DNA of 64,000 nt from Pararhizobium polonicum (GCF_001687365.1 NZ_LGLV01000010.1:210999-274998), one strand, 5' to 3'; positions 9,453-19,031 are shown, counted from the stretch's first letter. The notes: generated by a model not told the origin, from the sequence alone. Translations and numbers: made by a program.

Positions 9453-11363
9453 TCAGAAGGATTGGCCGATACCGGCATAGATTCCGTATTTCGTGCCGCC
9501 CGGATAGGCATTCAGCGGCACGGCGACATCCAGCCGGATCGGCCCGAACGGTGTCGCATAGCGAAGGCCGATGCCGGCACCGGCGCGGATATCGGAAAAA
9601 TCGGGCGTGGTCTTGGCCGATACCGTTCCGGCATCGATGAAGGGAACAAGGCCGATCTTTTCGGTGATGCCGATGCGTGCCTCCAGCGTGGCGTTGACAT
9701 AGGACCGGCCGCCGAGGATCTCGTTGTCGCCGTTGCGCGGGCTGATCTCCTGATAGGAATAGCCACGCACGGTGCCGCCGCCGCCAAGGTAAAAGCGCCG
9801 GTTGGCCGGGATCGAGGCGAGGCCGTCACCGCCGGCCAGGACGCCGGCACCGAGCCGCCCGGCCAGCACGAAGCGGTTTTCCGCGCCGAGGCCGAGATAG
9901 GCCGAAGCCGACCCCTCGAAGGAGCTGAAGAAGGTCTGGCCGTTGATCTCGTAGCTGGGCTTGGCGTTGATCGAGGCACGGTAGCCGGAGGCCGGGTTCA
10001 GCTTGTTGTCGCGCGTATCGCGGACATATTCGATCGGGATCGCCGCGGTCAGGTATTCATTTTTGCCGAAGGCATCTTCGACATTCGCCCAGCTGAGTTC
10101 GCCGCCGGCGGAGATCGTGTCGGTGTCGGAGAGTTCGACGGTGACGCCGGCGGCACCGGTGAAGATCGTCGCCTTGTAGGCATCCGGATCCAGCAGCTGC
10201 GCCTTCAGGCTGGCATTGAAGGTGGAGGCCGGTCCGAAGGCGCCGGGCTTGGCAAAGAGCAGGCCGGCGGAATAATCGAGATTGCCGATGTCCGTCGTTT
10301 CGCCGATGCGGCTGACCGAGCCTTCGAGGCGCAGCGATTCCGCCCTTCCGAAGAGGTTGCGATGGCCCCAGTAGCCCTGGATGCCAAAGCCGTCGGTGGT
10401 CGAATATTGCGCGCCGGCGCCGAAATAGCGGTGCTTGCCTTCCGAGACCTCGATGGCCATCGGGATGGTACCATCCGGCGCCAGTTGATCGGCCTGCCGG
10501 ATGGTGATGCTGGAAAACACGCCCAGTTGGCGTAGCCGGTCGGACGCCTTGCGCAAGGCTTCCGGCGAATAGGGCTTGCCGCCGTTGAGGCGTGAATAAT
10601 CGGCGACGAAGGTGGGATCGACCGTCTTGGTGCCGGTGACGGTGACAGCGCCCACCGGTGCCACGGGGCCGCCCTCGGCCGCGATCGTGACGTCGACGGT
10701 GTTGGTCGCATGATCGGCTACGACGCTGCGTTCGGTCAGTTTGGCAAGCGGCCGGCCCTCTTCCTTGAGATCGTCGACAACCTTTTCGCCGGCTTTGATG
10801 ATGAGGGTCGAATCGGCTCTTGTGCCCGGTTTCAGGTATTCGTCCGGCCTGTGCCCCGCAGCGTCCCCCTTGAGGACGACATTGCCCAGGGTGAAGACCG
10901 GACCGGGCTTCACGGTGATTTCGACGGGAACCGCGGCGCCATGCGGAAACACCGGATCGGGCGGCAGCGTGTCGATATCCTGACCGTTGATGGTGACGCT
11001 GACAATGCCGCCATAGCGCGCCTGTTCGTAGAGCGCTGCCAGCAGACGGTCGCGGTCGTCGCGCGCCTTGATGGCAAGACCGAGGTCGCCGGAAACCGGT
11101 TTTTCCTTGTCCTGAAACAGGCGGGAGCTGTTTTCCAGTGCCTGCTTGAGGTCCGCGTCGCCGGAGCCTTCATTCAGGGTCAGGTTGTAGTTGACGGGAT
11201 CGACGACATCGGTGGCTTCCGCGTCTTTCTCGAAGAAGCGCATGCCGAAAATCTTGAATGCGTAAGCATCCGATACCGAAAGCGGCCCACAGGCAGCCAT
11301 AGCCGCGACCGCAATTGCAGTGCCAGCCTTCCGATACGCAACACTTATGTTCGGCAGACGCAT
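9453..11363 (-). CDS. tamA: TamA, Omp85-family outer-membrane assembly protein
   Basis: A 636-residue Omp85/BamA-superfamily protein. A signal peptide (MRLPNISVAYRKAGTAIAVAAMAA... to about residue 38, AYA) is followed by POTRA repeats (for example GAVTVTGTKTVDPTFVADYSRLNGGKPYSPEALRKASDRLRQLGVFSSI). The C-terminal surface-antigen barrel contains the NRRFYLGGGGTVRGYSYQEI loop, with the VRGY lid-lock motif of the family. The last residue is Phe, as in BAM-dependent barrels. It acts with the downstream tamB product. An ATG 12 bp upstream (11375) is also possible; 11363 is preferred because GGAAACGA precedes it. Confidence 0.92.
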   Translation of the reverse strand: MRLPNISVAYRKAGTAIAVAAMAACGPLSVSDAYAFKIFGMRFFEKDAEATDVVDPVNYNLTLNEGSGDADLKQALENSSRLFQDKEKPVSGDLGLAIKARDDRDRLLAALYEQARYGGIVSVTINGQDIDTLPPDPVFPHGAAVPVEITVKPGPVFTLGNVVLKGDAAGHRPDEYLKPGTRADSTLIIKAGEKVVDDLKEEGRPLAKLTERSVVADHATNTVDVTIAAEGGPVAPVGAVTVTGTKTVDPTFVADYSRLNGGKPYSPEALRKASDRLRQLGVFSSITIRQADQLAPDGTIPMAIEVSEGKHRYFGAGAQYSTTDGFGIQGYWGHRNLFGRAESLRLEGSVSRIGETTDIGNLDYSAGLLFAKPGAFGPASTFNASLKAQLLDPDAYKATIFTGAAGVTVELSDTDTISAGGELSWANVEDAFGKNEYLTAAIPIEYVRDTRDNKLNPASGYRASINAKPSYEINGQTFFSSFEGSASAYLGLGAENRFVLAGRLGAGVLAGGDGLASIPANRRFYLGGGGTVRGYSYQEISPRNGDNEILGGRSYVNATLEARIGITEKIGLVPFIDAGTVSAKTTPDFSDIRAGAGIGLRYATPFGPIRLDVAVPLNAYPGGTKYGIYAGIGQSF

Positions 11364-11540
11364 TCGTTTCCGCATTCCGCTGTTCAGGCTACTTTCAACA
11401 TCTGCCCGCCGTCACGGCAGGCCACCATCGCATGACAAGGTTTTCCCTTTCATTAACGATGACCCTACACAGCAAAGCCCTGTTGATGAAGGCAGGGAGG
11501 CGAAATTCTCGGAAAAAGCGCACTTTGTGTGATGCATTCG

Positions 11541-11570
11541 AAACAAAAGACCCCGGATTTCTCCGGGGTC
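11541..11570 (-). terminator. Terminator of the glycine-zipper lipoprotein gene
   Basis: An 8-bp perfect stem GACCCCGG / CCGGGGTC with a 6-nt loop at 11549-11570, followed on the minus strand by TTTTGTTT. The 11376-11540 stretch is the tamA leader and contains no gene. Confidence 0.85.
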
Positions 11571-11626
11571 CAGCCGTGTTTTCTGCCGCCAAAAAGGGCA
11601 GGCGCCGGTGCGTCGGGTGCGTGGTA

Positions 11627-11881
11627 TTACCGGCAATCGTCGATGTAGCGGCGGCCGTAGCGGTCGCGGTAATAGCACTGGCCGGGCTGTTCGGCGACAT
11701 GGCCGATGACGGCACCGGAAACGCCGCCGATCGCAGCACCGACGGCAGCGCCGCGAACGTTGCCGGTGATCGCTCCGCCGATGATCGCTCCGGAAACTGC
11801 GCCGATACCGGCACCCTTTTCAGTCTGTGTGCAGCTGGCGACGGATAGCGCGAGCAGCACAAGCACGATGGCCTTTTTCAT
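11627..11881 (-). CDS. Small glycine-zipper lipoprotein
   Basis: An 84-residue lipoprotein. The signal peptide MKKAIVLVLLALSVASC ends in the lipobox VASC, so the Cys should be acylated. The middle consists of repeated Gly/Ala-rich helices (GAGIGAVSGAIIGGAITGNVRGAAVGAAIGGVSGAVIGHV), the glycine-zipper pattern of the YMGG/17-kDa surface antigen type. The C terminus has a Tyr/Arg-rich tail with two cysteines (CYYRDRYGRRYIDDC). The start at 11881 has GGAGAGACA directly upstream. It has its own terminator and a probable role in the cell envelope; the exact function is unknown. Confidence 0.85.
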   Translation of the reverse strand: MKKAIVLVLLALSVASCTQTEKGAGIGAVSGAIIGGAITGNVRGAAVGAAIGGVSGAVIGHVAEQPGQCYYRDRYGRRYIDDCR

Positions 11882-12381
11882 TGTCTCTCCAATCTGGACG
11901 CGTGAACTCAAATCCCCGCCGTCCGTTTCTCCCCAGGGATGGAAGATGGACGGTAAGGTCCCCTTCCGGTCGAACTTGCAATGCCGAAAGATAATTCGCT
12001 ACCTGTGAACGTCTACAGATATCCTGCAAATCCCCCTTCGGCGCAAGAGAACGTCATTCAAGCTGAACAGAAGCTGAAAGCGCAGTTCCCTGCGTGACAC
12101 CTCTTGCAATTTTCCGGACGGCGCTCGGTTGTCTCCGCAGACGCGGTTGCCGCCGCATAGCGGATTACGGCTGGTTTTCTTGAAACAGAATATAAGGGCG
12201 GGACGGTCCGTCCTTTTCTTGTGACTTGACTCACTCCGCGCCGGATGGAATGAAATTTGTGACGGATAGTTTGGAACTGTTCAAAATTAGGGGCCTTTTG
12301 CCGCAGGCGGCCGCTGCGACCCTTTGCAAGGGTTGACGCCGGGCCGCTTTCGCTCAAAAAGACGGCAAGGTTCTGGAGACA
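11882..12381. promoter_or_regulatory. Intergenic region upstream of hemA
   Basis: A 500-bp region without a convincing gene. It must carry the hemA promoter on the plus strand and the lipoprotein promoter on the minus strand. A ribosome site (GGAG) precedes the hemA start. I looked for an FNR/FixK box (TTGAT-N4-ATCAA) and did not find one. Confidence 0.4.
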
Positions 12382-13602
12382 ATGATGGATTTCGAGAGTT
12401 TCTTCAAAGGCGAGCTGGACAGCCTGCATCACGAAGGCCGTTACCGGGTGTTTGCCGATCTGGAGCGCCAGCGCGGACAATTCCCCAAGGCGACGCGCTA
12501 CAATGCGAGCGGCGAGAAGCAGGACGTTACCGTCTGGTGTTCCAACGACTATCTCGGCATGGGCCAGCATCCCAAGGTGACCGAGGCGATGAAACTCGCC
12601 ATCGACCAGTGTGGCGCGGGTGCTGGCGGCACCCGGAATATCTCTGGCACCAACCATTACCACGTTCTTCTCGAACGTGAACTTGCCGATCTGCACGGCA
12701 AGGAATCGGCGCTGCTGTTCACGTCCGGCTATGTGTCCAACTGGGCGGCGCTCGGAACGCTCTGTTCGAAGATTCCTGGCGTGATCGTCTTTTCGGACGC
12801 CGGGAACCACGCATCGATGATTGAAGGCATCCGCCATTCGAAATGCGAGCGGGTGATCTTCAAGCACAATTCCGTCGCCGACCTCGAAGCCAAGCTGAAA
12901 GCCGCAGACCCGCGTGCGCCAAAGATCATCGCCTTCGAATCGGTCTATTCGATGGACGGCGATATCGCGCCGATCAAGGACATCTGCGATCTTGCCGACA
13001 AATATGGTGCGATGACCTATCTCGATGAAGTCCATGCCGTCGGCATGTACGGTCCGCGCGGCGGCGGCATTGCCGAGCGCGAAGGCCTGATGCACCGGCT
13101 GACGGTGATCGAAGGCACGCTCGGCAAGGCTTTCGGCGTGATGGGCGGCTATATCGCCGCATCGACGGCGCTGTGCGATTTCATCCGCTCGTTTGCCTCG
13201 GGCTTCATTTTCACGACCGCTCTGCCACCGGCGCTTGCTGCCGGTGCCGTCGCCTCGATCCGTCACCTCAAGGAAAGCCAGGTCGAACGCTTCGCCCATC
13301 AGGAGCGGGTTCGCCGTCTGCGCAACCTGCTCGACAAGAACGGCATTCCGCATCTGAACAACCCGAGCCATATCGTGCCGGTGATCGTCGGCGATGCGGC
13401 CAAGTGCAAGTGGATCTCCGATCTGCTGCTCGACAATTGCGGTGTCTATGTCCAGCCGATCAACTATCCGACGGTGCCGAAGAAGACCGAGCGCCTGCGC
13501 ATCACCCCGACGCCGCTGCATTCGGATGCGGATATCGATCATCTGGTCGGTGCGCTGCATCAGCTCTGGTCGCGCTGTGCGCTGGCAAGGGCTGTCGCCT
13601 GA
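12382..13602 (+). CDS. hemA: 5-aminolevulinate synthase
   Basis: A 406-residue PLP enzyme of the alpha-oxoamine synthase family. It condenses glycine and succinyl-CoA to 5-aminolevulinate, the first step of tetrapyrrole synthesis by the C4 route used in alphaproteobacteria. Diagnostic segments are [45 protein letters not shown] [31 protein letters not shown] and [14 protein letters not shown], whose Lys (codon 249, or 248 from the second Met) binds PLP. The sequence starts ATGATG; either Met may be used, and GGAG lies upstream. It is monocistronic, with a terminator 25 bp after the stop. Heme supply links it functionally to the siroheme demand of the nitrate operon only indirectly. Confidence 0.97.
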   Translation: MMDFESFFKGELDSLHHEGRYRVFADLERQRGQFPKATRYNASGEKQDVTVWCSNDYLGMGQHPKVTEAMKLAIDQCGAGAGGTRNISGTNHYHVLLERELADLHGKESALLFTSGYVSNWAALGTLCSKIPGVIVFSDAGNHASMIEGIRHSKCERVIFKHNSVADLEAKLKAADPRAPKIIAFESVYSMDGDIAPIKDICDLADKYGAMTYLDEVHAVGMYGPRGGGIAEREGLMHRLTVIEGTLGKAFGVMGGYIAASTALCDFIRSFASGFIFTTALPPALAAGAVASIRHLKESQVERFAHQERVRRLRNLLDKNGIPHLNNPSHIVPVIVGDAAKCKWISDLLLDNCGVYVQPINYPTVPKKTERLRITPTPLHSDADIDHLVGALHQLWSRCALARAVA

Positions 13603-13626
13603 TCGTTGCCAAAGGCTTGAATTTGC

Positions 13627-13659
13627 AATGCGGATTGTCGAAAGATGGTCCGCATTTTT
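13627..13659 (+). terminator. Terminator of hemA
   Basis: Stem AATGCGGA / TCCGCATT with a 14-nt loop, running into TTTTT. It lies 24 bp past the hemA stop. Confidence 0.8.
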
Positions 13660-13688
13660 GATTCTGGCGGCTTGCAGGAGTTTAGGTC

Positions 13689-14807
13689 ATGAGCGTCGAA
13701 CGCAGGCTTGATGAGGTCATCGACCGGTTCCTCACGTCCGGGAGGGTTACCGGAACCGTCGTGCTGGTTTATCAGCACGGTGAGCCGATTTTCCGCCGCG
13801 CGGCCGGGTTTGCCGATCGGGAAGCCGGGGTTCCGGTTCAATTCGACACGATCTTTCGGCTGGCCTCGGTAACAAAACCCATCGTCGCGGCCACCGCCCT
13901 GGCCATGATCGATCGTGGCTTGATGGCTCTGTCAGACCGCGTCGCCGACCATCTGCCGTGGTTCCGGCCGAAGACGCCGGATGGCGCCGTTGCCGACATC
14001 ACGATCCATCAGCTGCTGACGCATACATCGGGGCTGGTCTACGATCTGGCGCTGGAGCTTCTGCCCGCTGACCGGGCCATCAGCTGCGGCCTGCTGGATA
14101 CCGATCTCGACTACGAAGGCAATTTCGGCCGCCATAATGCCGTGCCGCTGGCGTTTGCGCCGGGCACGCAATGGGCTTACTCGTTCGCCACCGATATTCT
14201 CGGCGCGGTGATTGCCAAGGTGCATGGCGGTTCGCTGGAAGAGGCCGTCGTGACGTACATCGCCGGCCCGCTCGGCATGGCCGACAGCCGTTTTCATGTC
14301 ACCGATACCGCGCGGCTTGCCGTGCCCTATACCGATTCACAGCCGGCCGCCGTCCGGATGTCGGATCCCTATTTCGCGCCGGAGGAGGCAGGCTGGACGC
14401 TCGGATTTTCGCCCTCGCGGATCTTCAACGGCAAGGCATTCCAGTCGGGTGGTGCCGGCATGGCGGGAACGGCTGGCGACATCATCGCCTTTCTCGAAAC
14501 ATTGCGGACCGGCGGCAAGGATGTGCTGAGAGCCGAAACGGTGCAGGCGGGTCTTGCCAACCGGATCGGCGCTCTGGTCACGGATTCCGGCAGCAAATTC
14601 GGTTATTTCGGCGCCGTGGTCGAGGATCCCATCGGCGCGCTGACACCGCAGTCTCCCGGAACGGTTCGCTGGGGCGGTGTCTACGGCCACAGCTGGTCCA
14701 TCGATCCGGCCAAGGGATTGACGGTGCTGAGCATGACCAACAATGCGCTGGAAGGCTGCATGGGTGAGTTTCCCGACAGGATCGTCGAGGCGGTCTACGG
14801 GGTATAA
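13689..14807 (+). CDS. Serine hydrolase of the class C beta-lactamase / esterase family
   Basis: A 372-residue member of the beta-lactamase-related serine hydrolases (EstB/class C-like). The nucleophile motif SxxK is SVTK at residues 60-63, followed by the usual helix. A second motif, Tyr-Ser-Phe in QWAYSFATDILGAVI, stands where class C enzymes have Tyr-x-Asn. HTSGLVYDL and GGVYGHSWSIDP (in place of KTG) are typical of the esterase or peptidase branch rather than of true antibiotic-hydrolysing lactamases. No signal peptide is seen, so it is probably cytoplasmic. GGAG 8 nt before the ATG supports the start. It converges on dxr with only 10 bp between the stops. Substrate unknown. Confidence 0.85.
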   Translation: MSVERRLDEVIDRFLTSGRVTGTVVLVYQHGEPIFRRAAGFADREAGVPVQFDTIFRLASVTKPIVAATALAMIDRGLMALSDRVADHLPWFRPKTPDGAVADITIHQLLTHTSGLVYDLALELLPADRAISCGLLDTDLDYEGNFGRHNAVPLAFAPGTQWAYSFATDILGAVIAKVHGGSLEEAVVTYIAGPLGMADSRFHVTDTARLAVPYTDSQPAAVRMSDPYFAPEEAGWTLGFSPSRIFNGKAFQSGGAGMAGTAGDIIAFLETLRTGGKDVLRAETVQAGLANRIGALVTDSGSKFGYFGAVVEDPIGALTPQSPGTVRWGGVYGHSWSIDPAKGLTVLSMTNNALEGCMGEFPDRIVEAVYGV

Positions 14808-14817
14808 GCCATCGCGC

Positions 14818-16011
14818 TCAAGCGGCGGCGGCATCCCGTTCGACGATCGCTCTCGCCATGCGCCGGGCTTCGTCATCGACTGCGAAAACATCGTCCATCG
14901 TGGATGAAGGCGTTATCGCAATCATCGCTTCCATGACGGCTTCCGTGATCTCGGCCATCTGCAGGAAGCCCGTTCGCCCACCGATAAACGCTTCGAGCGC
15001 GACTTCCTTGGCAGCATTGAGGATCGCGGCCTGCGCTCCGCCACGCTGCATGGCCAGACGTGCCAGCCGCAGGGCCGGAAAACGTTCTTCGTCCGGAGCC
15101 TCGAAATCGAGCCGCGACAGCTTGGCGAAATCGAGCCGCTGGACATCGAGCGACGGCCGCGCCGGATGCGACAGCGCATAGCCGATGGCGGTGCGCATAT
15201 CCGGGCAGCCGAGCTGCGCCAGCACCGAGCCGTCCGAGTAGCCGACCATCGAATGGATGACCGATTGCGGATGGACGATCACCTCGATCTGCTCCGGCCG
15301 CATGCCGAACAGGTGCTTCGCCTCGATCATCTCCAGTGCCTTGTTGAACATCGAGGCACTGTCGATCGAGATTTTCAGGCCCATCGACCAGTTGGGATGG
15401 GCGCGGGCGGTCGCGGCGGTGACGTCGCGCATTTCCGTCAGGCTTGATGTGCGAAAGGGGCCGCCGGATGCCGTCAGGATGATGCGCTCGACCGCATGGC
15501 GCTGGTTTTCCTCCAGCACCTGGTAGATGGCATTGTGTTCGCTATCGACGGGCAGCAGCTTGCCGCCGCCGGCCTGAACGGCGCGCACGAAGAGATCGCC
15601 GGCCGAAACCAGGCATTCCTTGTTGGCAAGCGCGATATCGGCGCCGCGCTTTGCGGCGGCAAGCGTTGGGGCAAGGCCGGCGGTGCCGACGATCGCGGCC
15701 ATGACCCAGCCCGCATCGCGCTCGGCCGCCTCGATCAGGCCGCTGCGGCCGGCGGCGACTTCGATGCCGGTGCCGGAAAGGGCTGCCTTGAGGTTTCCAT
15801 ACTGGCTTTCGTCAGCGGTGACGGCGAGTTCGGTGCCGGTCGTCATGGCCTGCTCGGCGAGCAGGTCGATATTGCCGTTGCCGGTCAGAGCGGCAACCTG
15901 GAATGCCTCGCGGCCGCCCAGCTGGCGGATAACGTCGAGTGTGTTGGTACCGATCGAGCCTGTCGAGCCCAGAATGGTCAAGCGGCGTTTTTCAGCTGCG
16001 CCGGAGGTCAT
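14818..16011 (-). CDS. dxr: 1-deoxy-D-xylulose 5-phosphate reductoisomerase
   Basis: A 397-residue enzyme catalysing the second step of the non-mevalonate isoprenoid pathway: DXP + NADPH to 2-C-methyl-D-erythritol 4-phosphate. Seen are the NADPH-binding loop GSTGSIGTNTLDVI, NKECLVSAG, the metal/substrate segment VDSEHNAI, ILTASGGPF, and HPQSVIHSMVGYSDGSVLAQLGCPDMRTAIGYAL. The ATG at 16011 has GGGA upstream; an in-frame TTG precedes it. As I recall, rhizobia often place dxr near hemA, as here. Length matches the family. Confidence 0.96.
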   Translation of the reverse strand: MTSGAAEKRRLTILGSTGSIGTNTLDVIRQLGGREAFQVAALTGNGNIDLLAEQAMTTGTELAVTADESQYGNLKAALSGTGIEVAAGRSGLIEAAERDAGWVMAAIVGTAGLAPTLAAAKRGADIALANKECLVSAGDLFVRAVQAGGGKLLPVDSEHNAIYQVLEENQRHAVERIILTASGGPFRTSSLTEMRDVTAATARAHPNWSMGLKISIDSASMFNKALEMIEAKHLFGMRPEQIEVIVHPQSVIHSMVGYSDGSVLAQLGCPDMRTAIGYALSHPARPSLDVQRLDFAKLSRLDFEAPDEERFPALRLARLAMQRGGAQAAILNAAKEVALEAFIGGRTGFLQMAEITEAVMEAMIAITPSSTMDDVFAVDDEARRMARAIVERDAAAA

Positions 16012-16183
16012 GGCCAAGTCCCGTTGTTTTTTTGTGTTTCACGCAAGGCTCTACAGGTGAAAGCGGATGTCAACAAGGGTGGTCTCGACCAAGCTTATGG
16101 CGATAGGGTCGCAGGAGCGGCGAATCATTATCAGTGGTTGGGCCAGTGGCCGGGCCTGCCGCTCGCCGGAAAGGATGTTGCTG

Positions 16184-16606
16184 ATGCTGAAACTTGCGCT
16201 GTTTCTGTCATGCTCCTGCGTGCTGATCGATACGGCTTCGGTCTCGATGGTTGCGGCAGATACCGTGCCGGCTGCGCTGGTGGGCACGTGGCTGGCCGAG
16301 GATATCGGCGGCCGGGGCGTCATCGATGATCTGCAGACAACGCTCGAAATCAACGACGATGGCACCTATTCGGGGTTTGCGGGCTGCAACAGCTATACAG
16401 GCATCTTCAACCTGAAGGACAACGTCATCACCTTCGGTCCGGCCGGCGCCACACGCAAGATGTGCGTGCCGGCGGTGATGGACCAGGAGACGAAGTTCTT
16501 CGATGCCCTGAGGACGCGGCTGTCCTGGAAAATTGAAGACACCAAGCTGGTGCTGGCGAGGCCCGATTCGAGCCTCGCCCTGCGGCTGGCTGCGCAGGGA
16601 CGTTGA
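16184..16606 (+). CDS. META-domain secreted protein
   Basis: A 140-residue protein with an N-terminal signal sequence (MLKLALFLSCSCVLIDTASVSMVAA) and a single META domain, the HslJ-like fold. Typical phrases are LVGTWLAEDIGGRGVIDDLQTTLEINDDGTYSGFAGCNSYTGIF and ATRKMC, with the Gly-Cys-Asn and Met-Cys pair conserved in the family. The role of META proteins is poorly known; HslJ is linked to stress and novobiocin tolerance. GGAAAGG precedes the chosen ATG; an ATG at 16175 is less well spaced. It converges on the monooxygenase gene with a 4-bp gap. Confidence 0.8.
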   Translation: MLKLALFLSCSCVLIDTASVSMVAADTVPAALVGTWLAEDIGGRGVIDDLQTTLEINDDGTYSGFAGCNSYTGIFNLKDNVITFGPAGATRKMCVPAVMDQETKFFDALRTRLSWKIEDTKLVLARPDSSLALRLAAQGR

Positions 16607-16610
16607 CGGC

Positions 16611-18008
16611 TCAGCCGCGCGCCGCCAGCTTTACCGGATCCTGTGGCAAGTGGCGGTAGCCGGCGCCCGGATGCGGTGCGACAAGGCGGGGGCCTCCGCC
16701 GAACAGTTTTTCGCGCAGCGTGCCCTTGGCGTAATCCTTCTTGTAGACGCCGCGCTTCTGCAGTTCCGGCACCAGCAGGTCGACCGCATCCTCGAAGCTT
16801 TCCGGGGTCACCGCGTAAGCGAGATTGAAGCCGTCGACATCGGTATCCTCGACCCATTCCTGCAGGAGATCGGCGACCGTCTGCGGCGAGCCGACGAAGA
16901 CCGGGCCAAAGCCGCCGATGCCGACCCAGTCGGCCATTTCCCGCACGCTCCAGATCTTGTCGGGATCGATGGTGGTGAAGGTCTCGACAGCCGATTGCAC
17001 CGCGTTGGTGTGGCGGTGGCGCAGCGGTTCGTCGGGCGAGAACTGGCCGAAGTCGATGCCGGTCCAGCCGGAGATCAGCGCCTGTGCGCCCTCATAGGAA
17101 ACATATTTGCGGTAGTCGTCGAATTTCTTCTTTGCCTCCGCATCGGTTTCGCCGAGAATGACGGTCTGCAGGTTGAAGGCGAGAATGTTGCGCGGGTTGC
17201 GGCCGGCTTTCTCGGCTGCCTCACGGACATTGGCGACGTAGCGCTTCAGCACCGGCTTGGATGGTGCTGCGACGAAGATGCATTCCGCATGGGCGCCGGC
17301 GAAATCCTTGCCCCTGCTTGATGCACCGGCCTGGTAGAGCACCGGCGTGCGCTGCGGCGAGGGTTCGCTCAGGTGAATGCCGGGCACGGTGAAATGTTTG
17401 CCGGCGTGATGGATCGGGTGAACCTTTTCCGGATGGGTGAAGATGCCGCTGTCGCGGTCGCGCACCACGGCGTCCTCTTCCCAGCTTCCCTCCCAGAGCT
17501 TGTAGCAGACTTCCAGATATTCCTCGGCGAGGTCGTAGCGGTCGTCATGCTTGGTCTGGCTTGCCTGGCCGATATTCTGTGCGCCGCTGTTGAGATAGGA
17601 GGTAACGATGTTCCAGCCGACGCGGCCTTTGGTCAGATGATCGAGCGTCGAGAGGCGGCGGGCGAAGGTATAGGGATGCTCGAAGGACAGCGATGCGGTG
17701 AGGCCGAAGCCGAGATGTTCGGTCACATAGGCCATGGTCGGAACGAGCTGTAGGGGATCGTTGACCGGAACCTGGGTGGAATGGCGCAGGGCCGCATCGA
17801 CATTGCCGTTCAGGACGTCGTAGACGCCGAGCACGTCGGCGAGGAACAGGCCATCGAACTTGCCGCGCTCCAGCGTCTTTGCCAGATGCACCCAGTAGTC
17901 GAGATCCTTGTATTTCCACGACTGGTCGCGCGGATGCCGCCAGAGGCCCGGCGACTGGTGGCCGACGCAGTTCATGTCGAAGGCGTTCAGCCTGATTTCG
18001 CGGCTCAT
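16611..18008 (-). CDS. LLM-class FMN-dependent monooxygenase (NtaA/SnaA/DszA family)
   Basis: A 465-residue flavin-dependent monooxygenase of the luciferase-like superfamily, NtaA/SnaA/DszA/SfnG branch. These enzymes use FMNH2 from a separate reductase to oxidise N-substituted compounds or sulfones. Family phrases are FDGLFLADVLGVYD, GFGLTASLSFEHPYTFARRLSTLDHLTKGRVGWNIVTSYL and PVLYQAGASSRGKDFAGAHAECIFVAAP. The gene ends a five-gene operon after a ribose-type importer (22 bp behind the last permease), so its substrate is probably what that importer brings in. The genomic company of SfnB- and DszC-like genes points to organosulfur compounds, but nitrilotriacetate-type substrates cannot be excluded. 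No flavin reductase is seen in the window. GGAAATAAGAC precedes the start. Confidence 0.88.
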   Translation of the reverse strand: MSREIRLNAFDMNCVGHQSPGLWRHPRDQSWKYKDLDYWVHLAKTLERGKFDGLFLADVLGVYDVLNGNVDAALRHSTQVPVNDPLQLVPTMAYVTEHLGFGLTASLSFEHPYTFARRLSTLDHLTKGRVGWNIVTSYLNSGAQNIGQASQTKHDDRYDLAEEYLEVCYKLWEGSWEEDAVVRDRDSGIFTHPEKVHPIHHAGKHFTVPGIHLSEPSPQRTPVLYQAGASSRGKDFAGAHAECIFVAAPSKPVLKRYVANVREAAEKAGRNPRNILAFNLQTVILGETDAEAKKKFDDYRKYVSYEGAQALISGWTGIDFGQFSPDEPLRHRHTNAVQSAVETFTTIDPDKIWSVREMADWVGIGGFGPVFVGSPQTVADLLQEWVEDTDVDGFNLAYAVTPESFEDAVDLLVPELQKRGVYKKDYAKGTLREKLFGGGPRLVAPHPGAGYRHLPQDPVKLAARG

Positions 18009-18030
18009 GTCTTATTTCCTTGTCTTGATG

Positions 18031-19029
18031 TCAGGCCGTTGCCTTGCGCCTGTTGATGAAGCTCAGCGCAAGCACGGCAAAGATCAGCAGTCCGGTCCCG
18101 ACCTGCTGCCAGTAGAAGTTCAGCCCGGTCAAAAGCAGGCCGTTGGCGACAATGCTGAGCAGCAGCACGCCGAGAACGGTGCCGGCCACATTCGGACGGC
18201 CGAGCCGGGAGAGCGTCGTGCCGATGAAGGTGGCGCCGATGGCGTTGAGCAGGAAGGCGTTGCCGGAAGAGGGGATGTAGACGGTCACCGTCGCCGACAG
18301 GATCAGCCCCGCGACGGCGGCGATCAGGCCGACGAGAATGAAGGCGATCGCGACATGGGCACGCGCGGTAATGCCGGAATAGCGCACGACGCTCGGCTGG
18401 ATGCCGATGGCGAGTGCGACACGGCCGAAGCGGGCGCGGGTCAGGATGACAGTGGCGGTCACGATGATGATGGCGGCGATGACGAGCGGAACGGGAATGC
18501 CGGCGATCGCGCCGCGGCCGAGAAAGCGGAAGGCTTCCGGCACGCCTGATGGAGGCAGATAGACTGGATTGCCGCCATTGGTCAGAAGCTGCTGGATGCT
18601 GCGGCCGATGAACAGTGTGCCGAGGGTTCCGAGAAACGGCGAAATGCCGATACCGGAAATCAGGATGGCGTTGAACGCGCCGACGGCTGCTCCCGCGCCC
18701 AACCCGGCCAATGCCGCGATGACGACGGGTTGTCCGGCAAGCACCAGCGAGACGAAGGCGAAACTGGCGAAATCGACCGCCGTGCCGACCGACAGATCGA
18801 TGCCGCCAACCGAGACGGCAAAGGTCATGGCGATGGCGACGATGGCCAGCAGCGTGAAGTTGTTGACGAGGATGCTCTGGAGGTTGGCGATCGTAAGGAA
18901 CGTCGGAGCCGCGAAGGAAAAGGCGGCAAAGACGGCGACGAGCGCCAGCACCAGCGCGTTGTTGACGATCGCGCCGATAATGGCGCGCGGCAGGCCGGAT
19001 GTCTCGATTGGGGAGGTCTGCAGGGTCAT
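18031..19029 (-). CDS. Ribose-type ABC transporter permease (system 1, second permease)
   Basis: A 332-residue polytopic membrane protein of the RbsC-like BPD_transp_2 family with about 9-10 hydrophobic segments. The family signature is VAIAMTFAVSVGGIDLSVGTAVDFASFAF. A long upstream extension of the frame is antisense-like; the ATG at 19029 follows the previous gene's stop by 2 bp and has GGAGG upstream. It probably pairs with the neighbouring permease as a heterodimer. The sugar-type family assignment is clear from sequence; the cargo is inferred from the adjacent monooxygenase gene. Confidence 0.9.
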   Translation of the reverse strand: MTLQTSPIETSGLPRAIIGAIVNNALVLALVAVFAAFSFAAPTFLTIANLQSILVNNFTLLAIVAIAMTFAVSVGGIDLSVGTAVDFASFAFVSLVLAGQPVVIAALAGLGAGAAVGAFNAILISGIGISPFLGTLGTLFIGRSIQQLLTNGGNPVYLPPSGVPEAFRFLGRGAIAGIPVPLVIAAIIIVTATVILTRARFGRVALAIGIQPSVVRYSGITARAHVAIAFILVGLIAAVAGLILSATVTVYIPSSGNAFLLNAIGATFIGTTLSRLGRPNVAGTVLGVLLLSIVANGLLLTGLNFYWQQVGTGLLIFAVLALSFINRRKATA

Positions 19030-19031
19030 GA

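Noticed and set aside
11912..12381. FNR/FixK box upstream of hemA
   Set aside because: No TTGAT-N4-ATCAA-like site could be found. TTTGGAACTGTTCAAA is only an imperfect dyad.
12058..13560. 500-codon open frame antisense to hemA and running into its promoter region
   Set aside because: Shadow frame; hemA has all catalytic motifs.
13689..14807. Antibiotic-hydrolysing class C beta-lactamase
   Set aside because: The SxxK serine is present, but Tyr-x-Asn and KTG are replaced and no signal peptide is visible. An esterase- or peptidase-like role is more likely.
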